Assembly (NCBI RefSeq): GCF_000718165.1
Contig: NZ_JOEY01000033.1
Coordinates: 124,001 to 188,000, forward strand
DNA from: Streptomyces fulvoviolaceus
GTDB taxonomy: Bacteria; Actinomycetota; Actinomycetes; Streptomycetales; Streptomycetaceae
DNA: 64,000 nucleotides
Direction of reading: 5' to 3'
Shown here: in pieces, positions 1-8,132 of the stretch
Position numbering within the stretch: position 1 is the first letter of the stretch
How the letters are laid out: each line of letters begins with the position of its first letter
Position numbers and translations under genes: made by a program
The notes under the pieces: generated by a model
Database searches by the model: none
What the model was told of the DNA's origin: nothing
What the model saw: the letters and a program-made list of their open reading frames with translations, nothing else

Positions 1-155
1 TCGAAGGGCAGGTCGGCGAGCGAGCCGTGCGTCACCGGCGCGACGATCGGCGGGACCGACACCTCCCGGACCTCTCCGTCCAGCCGCCGGATCTCGGGTT
101 CCACGAGCACCGGCGCACCGTCGTAGTCATGGCCGGACGCGTACGAGAGGGACAT
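1..155 (-). CDS. AMP-dependent acyl-CoA ligase, N-terminal part only
   Basis: This is the first 51 codons of a gene that runs off the left edge. The start is ATG at 155, preceded by a CAGGAG ribosome-binding site. The translated end (MSLSYASGHDYDGAPVLVEP and onward) closely follows the N-terminus of the full ligase at 405-2381: both have a VLVEPEIR-like stretch, a REVSVPP block and THGSLA. It is therefore very probably a paralogous long-chain acyl-CoA ligase in the same orientation, activating fatty acids as acyl-adenylates and then CoA thioesters. No catalytic motif lies inside the window, so the family call rests on similarity to the neighbour. Confidence 0.75.
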   Translation of the reverse strand, partial: MSLSYASGHDYDGAPVLVEPEIRRLDGEVREVSVPPIVAPVTHGSLADLPF

Positions 156-261
156 GGCAGCTCCTGGGACGTGCAGCTGATACCGCTCTGCTGCATGAGG
201 TACGTGTGGGACGTACCAGGACGTTCACCGCCGGTGTGCGGCTAGTGGGTGTTACCGGCGG

Positions 262-279
262 TTAGGATGGCGATCCTAA
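262..279. promoter_or_regulatory. Inverted repeat TTAGGAT-N4-ATCCTAA upstream of the first ligase
   Basis: Perfect 7-bp arms (262-268 and 273-279) with a 4-bp spacer lie about 110 bp upstream of the ATG at 155, in the space between the two ligase genes. The position and symmetry suit an operator for the leftward gene. No regulator can be named. Confidence 0.4.
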
Positions 280-404
280 GGGGCTGACGTGGCAAACCTG
301 TGCGGGTTCGGGGATGGTCCGGAGCCGGGACTGTGCAACCCTCGACCCCAAAATGAGCTTTTGTCAGCTCGGCGGCCGGTCCTGCGACATCGGCCGATTC
401 CTCG

Positions 405-2381
405 TCACCGACCGGACCGGCGCCCGGCGCCCCGCTTCGTGTGGAAGCCCGGTCCCGCGTACATCTCCTCGATCCACGACGCGAACTCCTCGGCGATCAC
501 ATCCCGCTTCAGCTTCATCGAGGGAGTCAGGTGGCCGGCCTCCTCCGTGAGGTCCACCGGCAGGACGGCGAAGCGGCGGATCGACTCCGGACGGGACACC
601 AGCTTGTTGGCCTCGTCCACCGCGCGCTGCAGCACGGCCCTCAAGTCCTCGTCGTCCAGCAGGAGTTCCGCCGGGACCGGGTGCTTGCCGTTCATCCGGC
701 GCCAGTGGCTGACGCCCTCGATGTCGAGGGTGACGAGGGCCCCGACGTAGGGACGGGCGTCGCCGACGACCATGACCTGGGAGATCAACGGGTGGGCGCG
801 GAGCCAGTTCTCCAGCGGGGCGGGAGCGACGCTCTTGCCGCCCGCCGTGATCAGCATCTCCTTCTTCCGGCCGGTGATGTGGAGATATCCCTCCTCGTCC
901 AGGTGCCCGAGGTCGCCGGTGGCGAGCCAGCCGTCGGCGGTCGCGGGGACCAGCCCGCCCGCGTACGGATCCCAGTAGCCGCGCAGGACATGGTCGCCGG
1001 CCAGCAGGATCTCGCCGTCCCCGGCGATACGGACCTTCGTGCCGGGCAGGGGCCAACCCACGGAACCCATCCGGGGTTTGAGCGGGGGCGTGACCGTCGA
1101 CGCTCCGGTCGTCTCCGTCAGGCCGTAGCCCTCGTAGATCTCGATGCCCGCCCCGGCGTAGAACGAGGACAGCCGCCGGCCCAGCGGGGAGCCGCCGCAG
1201 ATCATGTAACGGACCCTGCCGCCCATGGCGTTGCGGATACGGCGGTAGACCAGGGGGTCGTAGAAGGTGCGGGCCGCCTTCAGCGCGGCGCCCGGGCCGG
1301 AACCGGTGCCCGCGTGCCGGGCCTCCGCCGCCTCGCCGTAGCGGCGGGCCACGCCCACCGCGCGGTCGAAGGCCGAGACCCGGCCCCCCGACTCGGCCCG
1401 CGCGCGGGCGACGTTGAACACCTTCTCCAGCATGTACGGGATGGTGATGAGGCAGGTCGGCCGGAAGTTCGCCAGGTCGGGCAGCAGTTCCTCCGACTTC
1501 AGGCTCGGCGCGTGCCCCATCCGTACCCGGGCCCGGATGCAGGCGACCGCCACCATGCGGCCGAAGATGTGCGACATCGGCAGGAAGTGCAGCACCGCGG
1601 CCTCCTCGCTCGTCCGCGACCGGAAGACGGGGTAGAGGAGCTCGATGGCGTTGTCGACCTCCGCGAGGAAGTTGCCGTGCGTGAGCGCGCAGCCCTTGGG
1701 GCGGCCGGTCGTGCCCGAGGTGTAGACGACGGTGGCCAGGGTGTCGGGGCTCAACATCCCGCGCCGTACGGCGACTTCCTGGTCCCCCACATGCGTGCCG
1801 CACTCCGCCAGGCGCTCCACATGGCCCCGCTCGATGACCCACATGTGCCGCAGGTCGGGGAGCTGGTGGAGTTCCGGGCCGAGGGCGGCCGCCTGCGCGG
1901 CGGTCTCCGTGACGAGCGCGGCCGCGCCGGAGTTCTGGAGGATCCAGCGGGCCTGGAAGACGGAGGAGGTGGGGTAGATCGGGACGGTCACCAGGCCGAC
2001 CGCCCAGGCGGCGAAGTCGAGGAGCGTCCACTCGTAGACGGTCCGCGCCATGACGGCGAGCCGGTCGCCGGGTGCGAGCCCTTCGGCGATCAGCCCCTTC
2101 GCCACCGCCATGACCTCCGCGGCGAACCGCGCCGCCGTCACGTTCACCCAACGGCCGTCCTCGGTACGGCGGCTGAGGACGTGGTCATCAGGGGCGATGC
2201 GCGCGTTGTCGAAGGGCAGTTCGGCGAGCGAGCCGTGGGTCCGCGGCGGGACGAACGGCGGCACGGAGACCTCCCGCACCGCCCCGTCCAGCATCCGGAT
2301 CTCGGGCTCCACGAGGATCGGCGTGCCGTCGTACTCGGTGGAATGGACCGCCGTGGGAGCGGGCGGGCGCGAGAGAGACAC
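405..2381 (-). CDS. Long-chain fatty acyl-CoA ligase (AMP-binding enzyme)
   Basis: A 658-residue cytoplasmic enzyme that adenylates long-chain fatty acids and transfers them to CoA, feeding beta-oxidation or lipid synthesis. The adenylate-forming signatures are in order: the phosphate-binding loop VVYTSGTTGRPKG near residue 216, EGYGLTETTG near 415, the ATP-gripping ATGDLG block, and the C-terminal GRKKEMLITAGGKSV that carries the hinge and catalytic region. Length fits the FACL family. It is transcribed in tandem with a paralogue at 1-155, and the two share N-terminal sequence, suggesting local duplication. It is divergent from the FabG-like pseudogene. Substrate chain length cannot be told from the sequence. 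Confidence 0.92.
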   Translation of the reverse strand: MSLSRPPAPTAVHSTEYDGTPILVEPEIRMLDGAVREVSVPPFVPPRTHGSLAELPFDNARIAPDDHVLSRRTEDGRWVNVTAARFAAEVMAVAKGLIAEGLAPGDRLAVMARTVYEWTLLDFAAWAVGLVTVPIYPTSSVFQARWILQNSGAAALVTETAAQAAALGPELHQLPDLRHMWVIERGHVERLAECGTHVGDQEVAVRRGMLSPDTLATVVYTSGTTGRPKGCALTHGNFLAEVDNAIELLYPVFRSRTSEEAAVLHFLPMSHIFGRMVAVACIRARVRMGHAPSLKSEELLPDLANFRPTCLITIPYMLEKVFNVARARAESGGRVSAFDRAVGVARRYGEAAEARHAGTGSGPGAALKAARTFYDPLVYRRIRNAMGGRVRYMICGGSPLGRRLSSFYAGAGIEIYEGYGLTETTGASTVTPPLKPRMGSVGWPLPGTKVRIAGDGEILLAGDHVLRGYWDPYAGGLVPATADGWLATGDLGHLDEEGYLHITGRKKEMLITAGGKSVAPAPLENWLRAHPLISQVMVVGDARPYVGALVTLDIEGVSHWRRMNGKHPVPAELLLDDEDLRAVLQRAVDEANKLVSRPESIRRFAVLPVDLTEEAGHLTPSMKLKRDVIAEEFASWIEEMYAGPGFHTKRGAGRRSGR

Positions 2382-2630
2382 GGGCGACTCCAGGGGCGAT
2401 GGCCTGAAGATGGGGGAATCCGCAGGTCAGGCACGAGATCGTACGGCCACCTCGTGAGGGGGTGGTGAGGGACCGGAGATGGTTCGGCGTCGGAGGTGTG
2501 CAGCCTCGTCGCTTTTCTTGCCCAAAAGGCCCTACTGGGCGGTATGGTGAATCTTTTTCATCTTTGCGCCCCCACTTACCTCGGGTAACCTGACTTTGGA
2601 GTAAGCAGAGCATCAGCGTGGGAGTGGGAC
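2382..2630. promoter_or_regulatory. Divergent promoter region, acyl-CoA ligase / FabG-like gene
   Basis: This 249-bp spacer separates two genes read outward. It holds a locally AT-richer stretch around 2510-2600, where both promoters probably lie. No single sigma motif stands out enough to assign start points. Confidence 0.35.
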
Positions 2631-3893
2631 ATGGCCGACCGCTATCTGAGCTTCACCGGCACCGCACCCGGCCGTTTCCTCACCCGCCGCCTCGGACTCC
2701 CCCAGCCCGCGGCCCTCACCCGCTGGACGCCCGAACACCCCACTCTCGACGGTGACTTGCTGCACCTCACGGCGGGCAAGTCCGGCCTCGACCTGGCGCA
2801 CACGGGACTGCGGCCGACCGAGACGGCCGAGAAGCCCGCCGCCGTCCTCCTCGACGCCACCGGCATCCGGGACGTCGAAGGCCTCGCCGAGGTCCACGCC
2901 GCCCTCCACCCGGTCCTGCGGTCGGTCGCCGAGAGCGGCCGGGTCGTCGTCCTCGGCGCCCCGCTCGACCCCGCCGACCACCACCAGGCCGCCGCCCAGC
3001 AGGCCTTGGAGGGCTTCACGCGCTCGCTCGGCAAGGAGATCGGCCGGGGCAGGACCGTCAATCTCGTACGGCTCACCGACGCGGCCGCCGCCGAGTCGAC
3101 GCTGCGCTTCCTGCTCTCCCCCAAGTCCGCCTACGTCAGCGGGCAGGTGATCGAGGTCGGGGACGCGCAGGAGGCCGACGTCGACTGGGACCTCCCCCTC
3201 GCCGGCCGCACCGCCCTGGTGACCGGCGGCGCGCGCGGTATCGGCGCGGCGGTCGCCGGGACGCTGGCCAGGGACGGCGCGCGGGTCGTCGTACTGGATG
3301 TACCGGCGGCGCTCGCGGATGCCGAGAAGCTCGCCGAACGGCTCGGCGGCAGCGCCCTCGCGCTCGACATCACGGCCGCCGACGCGGGCGAGCGGATCGC
3401 GGCCGCGCTGCCCGACGGACTGGACGTGCTCGTCCACAACGCGGGGATCACACGGGACAGACGGCTCGTCAACATGCCTGCGGAGCGCTGGAGTTCGGTG
3501 CTGGAGGTGAACCTCGCGAGCGTGGCGCTGCTGGCGCACCGGCCCCTCAAGCGCAGGGACCGGATTGCGGCGCCCGCGGGCAAGGCTCGTACGGCCAGCC
3601 GCCGACCCGGCATCGGCGCCAGGTCGAACGGGTCTGCGGCCAGAGCGTCTCCGACAGGCCCAGTAGGCCCGAGCGTTACTCAGGCAGGGAGCCCATCGCC
3701 TTCGCGCCCTGGTACTGGACAGCAGGAGCCGCCAGCCCGCGTGACGCGTCCCTCCGGACGCTGGTCGGCCAGGTCTCAAGACCTCACCGAGGAGGGTGCC
3801 CGACGTCGCCTGGGCGCCGGGCGTGCATGTGACACTCTGCCATATCGTCACTACGTTCCGCTAATCGGATCATGCGGCCTGCTGGGGGCGTGA
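2631..3893 (+). pseudogene. 3-oxoacyl-ACP reductase (high-molecular-weight FabG type), 3' part destroyed
   Basis: Residues 1 to about 300 are a good high-molecular-weight FabG: an N-terminal flavodoxin-like domain, then a Rossmann SDR domain with VTGGARGIG (NAD(P) loop), VHNAGITRD and EVNLASVALL. After about 3533 the homology stops, and the catalytic Tyr-x-x-x-Lys helix and the rest of the domain are missing. The frame stays open but reads unrelated Arg/Ser-rich sequence. Two scraps of the family's usual C-terminus (R-V-C-G-Q ... L-L-G-A in such enzymes) remain: 3620-3646 reads QVERVCGQS in another frame, and 3873-3893 reads CGLLGA-stop. The latter keeps the TGATG junction with maoC. The product cannot be an active reductase. 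Confidence 0.75.
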
Positions 3894-4741
3894 TGAGCAT
3901 GTCCCCCGGGAGCACGGCGACCGTCCTCGCCCAGGCCCCGTCGCTCGCGCCGCTGCTCGCCCGTGGCGCCCTGCGGTCCCCGTTCAAACGGCCGCGTCCC
4001 GACGCCGAGTTCCCCCACGACCGGCTCGTGCTGCCCGCCCTGCGCATCGACCTCGCGCGGCTGGCGGCGTACGAGCGGGTGTGCGGCTTCCCGACCGGCG
4101 AGGACGCGCTGCCGCTGACCTATCCGCAGGTGCTGGGCTTCCCGCTCGCCATGCGGCTGATGAGCGACCGCGCCTTCCCGCTGCCGCTGCTCGGTCTCGT
4201 CCACACGTCGATCGAGATCACCCGGCGCAGGGCGCTCGCGGCGACCGGGGAGTACGAACTCGCCGTGCACGTCGCCGGGTTGGCGCCGCACCGGCGGGGC
4301 ACGGAGGCGTCCGTGGTCACCGAGGTGCGGGTCGGCAGGGATGTCGTATGGGAGTCGCGGAGCACGTATCTGGCGCGACACCGCACCAGCGAAGGGTCGG
4401 CCGCACGGGAGGAGCGCACGCCGCTCCCCGCCGTGGCCGAGTGGCGGCTGGCCGCGGACGTCGGACGGCGGTACGGCGCCGCGTCCGGTGACCGCAACCC
4501 CATCCACCTGCACCCGCTCACCGCCCGCCTGTTCGGCTTCCCGCGGGCCATCGCGCACGGCATGTGGACGGTGGCGCGGTGCCTGGCCGCGCACGGCGCC
4601 CCCCAAGCGGCCGTGCTGCGAGCGGAGTTCAGGGCGCCCGTGCTGCTGCCGGGCACGGTGACGTACGCGGCTCAGGGCGAGCGGTTCGAGCTGCGCGGTG
4701 GGGAGCGGGTCCACCTGGCCGGGAGCGTCTACTCGCTCTGA
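3893..4741 (+). CDS. MaoC-type hot-dog hydratase/dehydratase
   Basis: A 282-residue enzyme of the MaoC/R-specific hydratase family, acting on enoyl- or 3-hydroxyacyl-thioesters. The double hot-dog layout fits the length. The second half carries the hydratase-2 motif: RYGAASGDRNPIHLHPLTA, with the catalytic Asp-x-Asn-x-x-His set, followed by FPRAIAHGMWTVAR. The start chosen is ATG 3893, which overlaps the fabG stop as TGATG and implies translational coupling in the ancestral pair. With the reductase it would form two steps of a reductive or oxidative fatty-acid cycle. Since the reductase is broken, this gene may now depend on read-through or its own promoter. Confidence 0.85.
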   Translation: MSMSPGSTATVLAQAPSLAPLLARGALRSPFKRPRPDAEFPHDRLVLPALRIDLARLAAYERVCGFPTGEDALPLTYPQVLGFPLAMRLMSDRAFPLPLLGLVHTSIEITRRRALAATGEYELAVHVAGLAPHRRGTEASVVTEVRVGRDVVWESRSTYLARHRTSEGSAAREERTPLPAVAEWRLAADVGRRYGAASGDRNPIHLHPLTARLFGFPRAIAHGMWTVARCLAAHGAPQAAVLRAEFRAPVLLPGTVTYAAQGERFELRGGERVHLAGSVYSL

Positions 4742-5382
4742 GGTGACTGGGGTGACCAGGGGCGCCCCTCCATGAGGCTGCCCAGACCCGCCCACGCGAA
4801 GTTCATCAGGGTCGCCGCCGCCTGCCGGGCGGTGATGCCGGGGGTGGCGTTGGCCCAGGCGGCCAGCGACTCGGCGGCGCCGACCAGGGCTTCGGCGAGG
4901 CCGGCGACCTCGCGCTCGGGCAGGTCGGGATCCCGGTGCGCCTCCCGGGCGGCGACGACGATCAGCTGGGTCACGAACGCGACGATCTCCTCGCGCATCG
5001 CGGCGACCTCGGCGGCGAACGGCTCGCCGTGGGTGCGGGCCTGGAGATGCAGCACCGACCAGGCGTCCGGGTTCTGCGCGGTGTGCGTGAAGAACGCCCG
5101 CAGCCCTTCCCAGAGTTGGCGGTCGGCGGGCAGATCGGTGTGCACGCCGGCCCGGACCGCCGCGGTGAGCGCCTGCGCCTCGCGGCGGATGCAGGCGGTG
5201 AAGAGGTCTTCCTTCGAGTTCAGGTACAGGTACACCAACGGCTTGGACACGCCCGCCAGTTCGGCGATCTCGTCCATCGACGCGGCCATGTACCCGCGCT
5301 GCCCGAAGGTCCGCACGGCGGCGTCCAGCATCTGCTGCTCACGCACGGCCCGCGGCATCCGCTTGCTCTTCACGGCACCCAT
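4729..5382 (-). CDS. TetR-family transcriptional regulator
   Basis: 217 residues. The N-terminal helix-turn-helix is clear: QMLDAAVRTFGQRGYMAASM, then DEIAELAGVSKPLVYLYLNSKEDLF, the classic TetR recognition region. The rest is an all-helical ligand and dimer domain. The 3' end overlaps the maoC stop by 13 bp in convergent orientation. It sits beside the acyl-CoA ligase, reductase and hydratase genes, so a role in sensing acyl-CoA or lipid is plausible but only inferred from location. Confidence 0.88.
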   Translation of the reverse strand: MGAVKSKRMPRAVREQQMLDAAVRTFGQRGYMAASMDEIAELAGVSKPLVYLYLNSKEDLFTACIRREAQALTAAVRAGVHTDLPADRQLWEGLRAFFTHTAQNPDAWSVLHLQARTHGEPFAAEVAAMREEIVAFVTQLIVVAAREAHRDPDLPEREVAGLAEALVGAAESLAAWANATPGITARQAAATLMNFAWAGLGSLMEGRPWSPQSPQSE

Positions 5383-5421
5383 GCCGGAAAGACTAATCGG
5401 GGATGGGTGCCGCCAACCCCG

Positions 5422-5733
5422 CTAGGAAGCCTGCGGTGCCTGGCCCTGGGCCCCGGCCGCCTCGTCGACCGCCTCGTCCTCCTGGGACCGGTTCGCCTCG
5501 AGGTTGGCCTTCATGCGGTCCACGCGCTGGACGACCTTCACGGAGGCCCGGTCGCGCTCCTTGCGCAGGACGACGAAGCTGATCGGGGCGGAGACCACCA
5601 GGGCGAGCAGGACGACCCACATGCCGTTGGACTCGCCGAGGCCGCGCGGGAAGACGCCGGTGTAGACGAGACCCCAGACGACCACGAGGCAGCCCACGAA
5701 GATCCCGAGGCGCATCAGTGTGTAGCGGAGCAT
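5422..5733 (-). CDS. Small two-helix membrane protein, DUF4229 type
   Basis: A 103-residue protein starting at ATG 5733, which has GGAAGAG upstream; the frame stays open 45 bp further but without a better ribosome site. Residues 8-27 and 38-57 form two membrane helices. They are followed by a charged Lys/Arg-rich segment (VVLRKERDRASVKVVQRVDR) and an acidic, Ala/Gln-rich tail on the cytoplasmic side. It resembles the DUF4229 family of actinobacterial membrane proteins, which as far as I know has no established function. It lies next to menaquinone genes, which may be coincidental. Confidence 0.7.
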   Translation of the reverse strand: MLRYTLMRLGIFVGCLVVVWGLVYTGVFPRGLGESNGMWVVLLALVVSAPISFVVLRKERDRASVKVVQRVDRMKANLEANRSQEDEAVDEAAGAQGQAPQAS

Positions 5734-5812
5734 CTCAATCCACTCTTCCGTAACGAACAGTCCCATCCAGTGAAGCACGCGCCGCGGCCGATCTTGGAGG
5801 GGGGTGCGTGGC

Positions 5813-6337
5813 TCACATCAGCGGCAGCAGCATGAAGATGTCGTCCCGGTCGTCCCCGGGCGCGACCCGGATCGCACCGGGCACCCGGCCGACCTCCTTG
5901 TAGCCGCAGGAGCCGTAGAAGTGCTCCAGGCCGAGGCCGCCCCGGCAGGTGAGCCGGATCGCCTCGATGCCGTCGAGCCCGCGGGCCGCCTCCGCCGCGG
6001 CGGCGAGCAGGTCGCGGCCGTACCCCTTGCCCTGGTGCCGCGGATGCACCATGACGGTGTACAGCCACACCCAGTGCCGCATCAGCCGGTGGGTGTTGAA
6101 GGCGACGAAGGCGGTCGCCGCGACCTCCCCCGCCGCGTCCCGGCCGACCAGCAGCCGGGTCCGCCCCTCCGCCATGGCGACGAAGTGCTTCACCAGCTCG
6201 GGGCGTATGTCGTCCACCGTCACGGGCGGGACGAAGCCGACGGAGCCGCCCGCGTTGGAGACGTCCGCCCACAGGGTGAGGACGCCCTCGCGCAGGGCAG
6301 GGGTGATCGCGGGGTCCAGTTCGAAGTGCAGGGACAT
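5813..6337 (-). CDS. GNAT-family N-acetyltransferase
   Basis: 174 residues with the GNAT core. A beta-4 strand LYTVMVHPRHQGKGYGRDLL carries the acetyl-CoA pyrophosphate loop (Q-G-K-G-Y-G), and a late FYGSCGYKEVGRVPGAI strand follows. The substrate is unknown. It is separated from mqnE upstream by only 10 bp, so it is probably on the same transcript as the menaquinone gene, although nothing ties it to that pathway chemically. Confidence 0.85.
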   Translation of the reverse strand: MSLHFELDPAITPALREGVLTLWADVSNAGGSVGFVPPVTVDDIRPELVKHFVAMAEGRTRLLVGRDAAGEVAATAFVAFNTHRLMRHWVWLYTVMVHPRHQGKGYGRDLLAAAAEAARGLDGIEAIRLTCRGGLGLEHFYGSCGYKEVGRVPGAIRVAPGDDRDDIFMLLPLM

Positions 6338-6347
6338 CGTGCCGTCG

Positions 6348-7511
6348 TCACACCCGCATCGGCTGCGGCGACTCCCGGCGCTCCGGGTCCGGGGCGTCGT
6401 ACTCCCGGATGATCTCGTACCGCGTGTTCCGCTCGACCGGGCGGAAGCCGGCGTCGCGGATGAGGTCCAGGAGGTCCTCGCGGGTGAGCTTGTTCGGGGT
6501 GCCGTAGTTGTCGGCGTCGTGCGTGATCTTGTACTCGACGACCGAGCCGTCCATGTCGTCGGCGCCGTGCTGGAGGGCCAGCTGGGCGGTCTGGACGCCG
6601 TGCATGACCCAGAAGACCTTGACGTGCGGGACGTTGTCGAAGAGCAGGCGGGAGACCGCGAAGGTCTTGAGGGCCTCGGCGCCGGTCGCCATCTGGGTAC
6701 GGGCCTGCAGCCGGTTCCGTACCTTCCCGTCCTTCATGTCCACGAAGTCGTGCTGGTAGCGGAGCGGGATGAAGACCTGGAAGCCGCCGGTCTCGTCCTG
6801 GAGCTCACGCAGGCGCAGGACGTGGTCCACGCGGTGCTTCGGCTCCTCGATGTGACCGTAGAGCATGGTGCACGGGGTCTTCAGACCCTTCTCGTGCGCC
6901 AGCCGGTGGATGCGCGACCAGTCCTCCCAGTGGGTGCGGTGGTCGACGATGTGCTGCCGGACCTCCCAGTCGAAGATCTCGGCGCCGCCGCCGGTGAGGG
7001 ACTCGAGGCCCGCGTCGATCAGCTCGTCGAGGATCTCGGACGCCGACAGACCGCTGATCGTCTCGAAGTGGTGGATCTCCGTCGCCGTGAACGCCTTCAG
7101 CGAGACGTTCGGCAGGGCGGCCTTGAGTTCCTTGAGCGAGCGCGGGTAGTAGCGCCACGGCAGGTTCGGGTGCAGCCCGTTGACGATGTGCAGCTCGGTG
7201 AGGTTCTCGCCCTCCATCGCCTTGGCGAGCTTCACCGCCTCCTCGATGCGCATCGTGTACGCGTCCTTCTCGCCCGGCTTGCGCTGGAAGGAGCAGTACG
7301 CGCACGACGCGGTGCACACGTTGGTCATGTTGAGGTGACGGTTGACGTTGAAGTGCACGACGTCGCCGTTCTTGCGCGTCCGCACCTCGTGGGCCAGCCC
7401 GCCCAGCCACGCCAGGTCGTCCGACTCGTACAGCGCGATGCCGTCCTCACGGGTCAGCCGTTCACCGGCCCTGACCTTCTCCTCCAGCTCGCGCTTGAGC
7501 CCGACATCCAT
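6348..7511 (-). CDS. mqnE: Aminofutalosine synthase (radical SAM), menaquinone futalosine pathway
   Basis: A 387-residue radical SAM enzyme of the MqnE (SCO4494) family. It joins 3-[(1-carboxyvinyl)oxy]benzoate to the adenosyl radical to give aminofutalosine, an early step of the futalosine route to menaquinone. The cluster motif CTASCAYCSF (Cys-x3-Cys-x2-Cys) lies near residues 65-74 after HFNVNRHLNMTNV. Conserved AFTATEIHHF, SLTGGGAEIFDWEVR and TPCTMLYGHIE blocks follow. The start is ATG 7511, with GGAGAGAGG upstream; the frame is open ten codons further. It lies close to the UbiX-, UbiA- and UbiD-like genes that complete the pathway. Confidence 0.95.
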   Translation of the reverse strand: MDVGLKRELEEKVRAGERLTREDGIALYESDDLAWLGGLAHEVRTRKNGDVVHFNVNRHLNMTNVCTASCAYCSFQRKPGEKDAYTMRIEEAVKLAKAMEGENLTELHIVNGLHPNLPWRYYPRSLKELKAALPNVSLKAFTATEIHHFETISGLSASEILDELIDAGLESLTGGGAEIFDWEVRQHIVDHRTHWEDWSRIHRLAHEKGLKTPCTMLYGHIEEPKHRVDHVLRLRELQDETGGFQVFIPLRYQHDFVDMKDGKVRNRLQARTQMATGAEALKTFAVSRLLFDNVPHVKVFWVMHGVQTAQLALQHGADDMDGSVVEYKITHDADNYGTPNKLTREDLLDLIRDAGFRPVERNTRYEIIREYDAPDPERRESPQPMRV

Positions 7512-7548
7512 GCCCACACCTCTCTCCGACGACTTCCCCACCGTACGT

Positions 7549-8004
7549 CTATGCCTCTTCGGGAAGTTCCCCGACCCGGTTCTCCCACTTCGTGGACAGC
7601 ACGATCGTGGTACGGGTGCGGGACACGCCCTTGGTCCCGCTGAGCCGCCGGATGATCCTCTCCAGGCCGTCCACGTTGTCCGCCCGCACCTTGAGCATGT
7701 ACGAGTCGTCGCCCGCGATGAACCAGCAGTCCTCGATCTCGCCGAGGTCCCTCATCCGGGCCGCCACGTCCTCGTGGTCGGCGGCGTCGGAGAGCGAGAT
7801 GCCGATCAGCGCGGTGACGCCGAGGCCGAGCGAGGCGGCGTCGACGGTGGCGCGGTAACCGGTGATGACACCGGCCGCCTCCAGCCGGTTGATGCGGTCG
7901 GTGACGCTGGGTCCCGACAGACCGACGAGGCGACCCAGTTCCGCGTAGGAGGCCCGGCCGTTCTCTCTCAGGGCCTGGATGAGCTGCCTGTCCACCGCGT
8001 CCAT
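7549..8004 (-). CDS. Lrp/AsnC-family transcriptional regulator
   Basis: 151 residues: an N-terminal winged helix (MDAVDRQLIQALRENGRASY, then AELGRLVGLSGPSVTDRINRL) and a C-terminal RAM effector domain (VTALIGISLSD ... DCWFIAGDDSYMLKVRA). Such proteins sense amino acids or related small molecules. It sits between mqnE and the UbiX-like gene in the same orientation, so it may control the menaquinone genes. The effector cannot be told from sequence. Confidence 0.92.
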   Translation of the reverse strand: MDAVDRQLIQALRENGRASYAELGRLVGLSGPSVTDRINRLEAAGVITGYRATVDAASLGLGVTALIGISLSDAADHEDVAARMRDLGEIEDCWFIAGDDSYMLKVRADNVDGLERIIRRLSGTKGVSRTRTTIVLSTKWENRVGELPEEA

Positions 8005-8064
8005 GCGATTGAAGCCTTCCGATGAAGAGACTGAAGAGGTCTGCGTGTTCCTGGGGTTGGTGGT

Positions 8065-8128
8065 GCGTGTGGTGCGTGCTGCGTGTGGTGCTTACTGCGT
8101 GTGGTGCTTACTGCGTGTGCTGCGTGGT
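8065..8128. repeat. Four 16-bp tandem repeats between ubiX-like and lrp genes
   Basis: Units begin at 8065, 8081, 8097 and 8113. Units 2 and 3 are identical (GCGTGTGGTGCTTACT); units 1 and 4 are variants. The array fills half of the 128-bp spacer between the stop of the UbiX-like gene and the start of the Lrp gene, and is GT-rich on the plus strand. It could be a slippage-generated spacer or a regulator-binding array in the lrp 5' region. Confidence 0.85.
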
Positions 8129-8132
8129 GCTC

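Noticed and set aside
441..2468. Long rightward open frame of 675 codons opposite the acyl-CoA ligase
   Set aside because: It mirrors the codon bias of the real gene on the other strand, has no family motif, and is typical of high-GC DNA.
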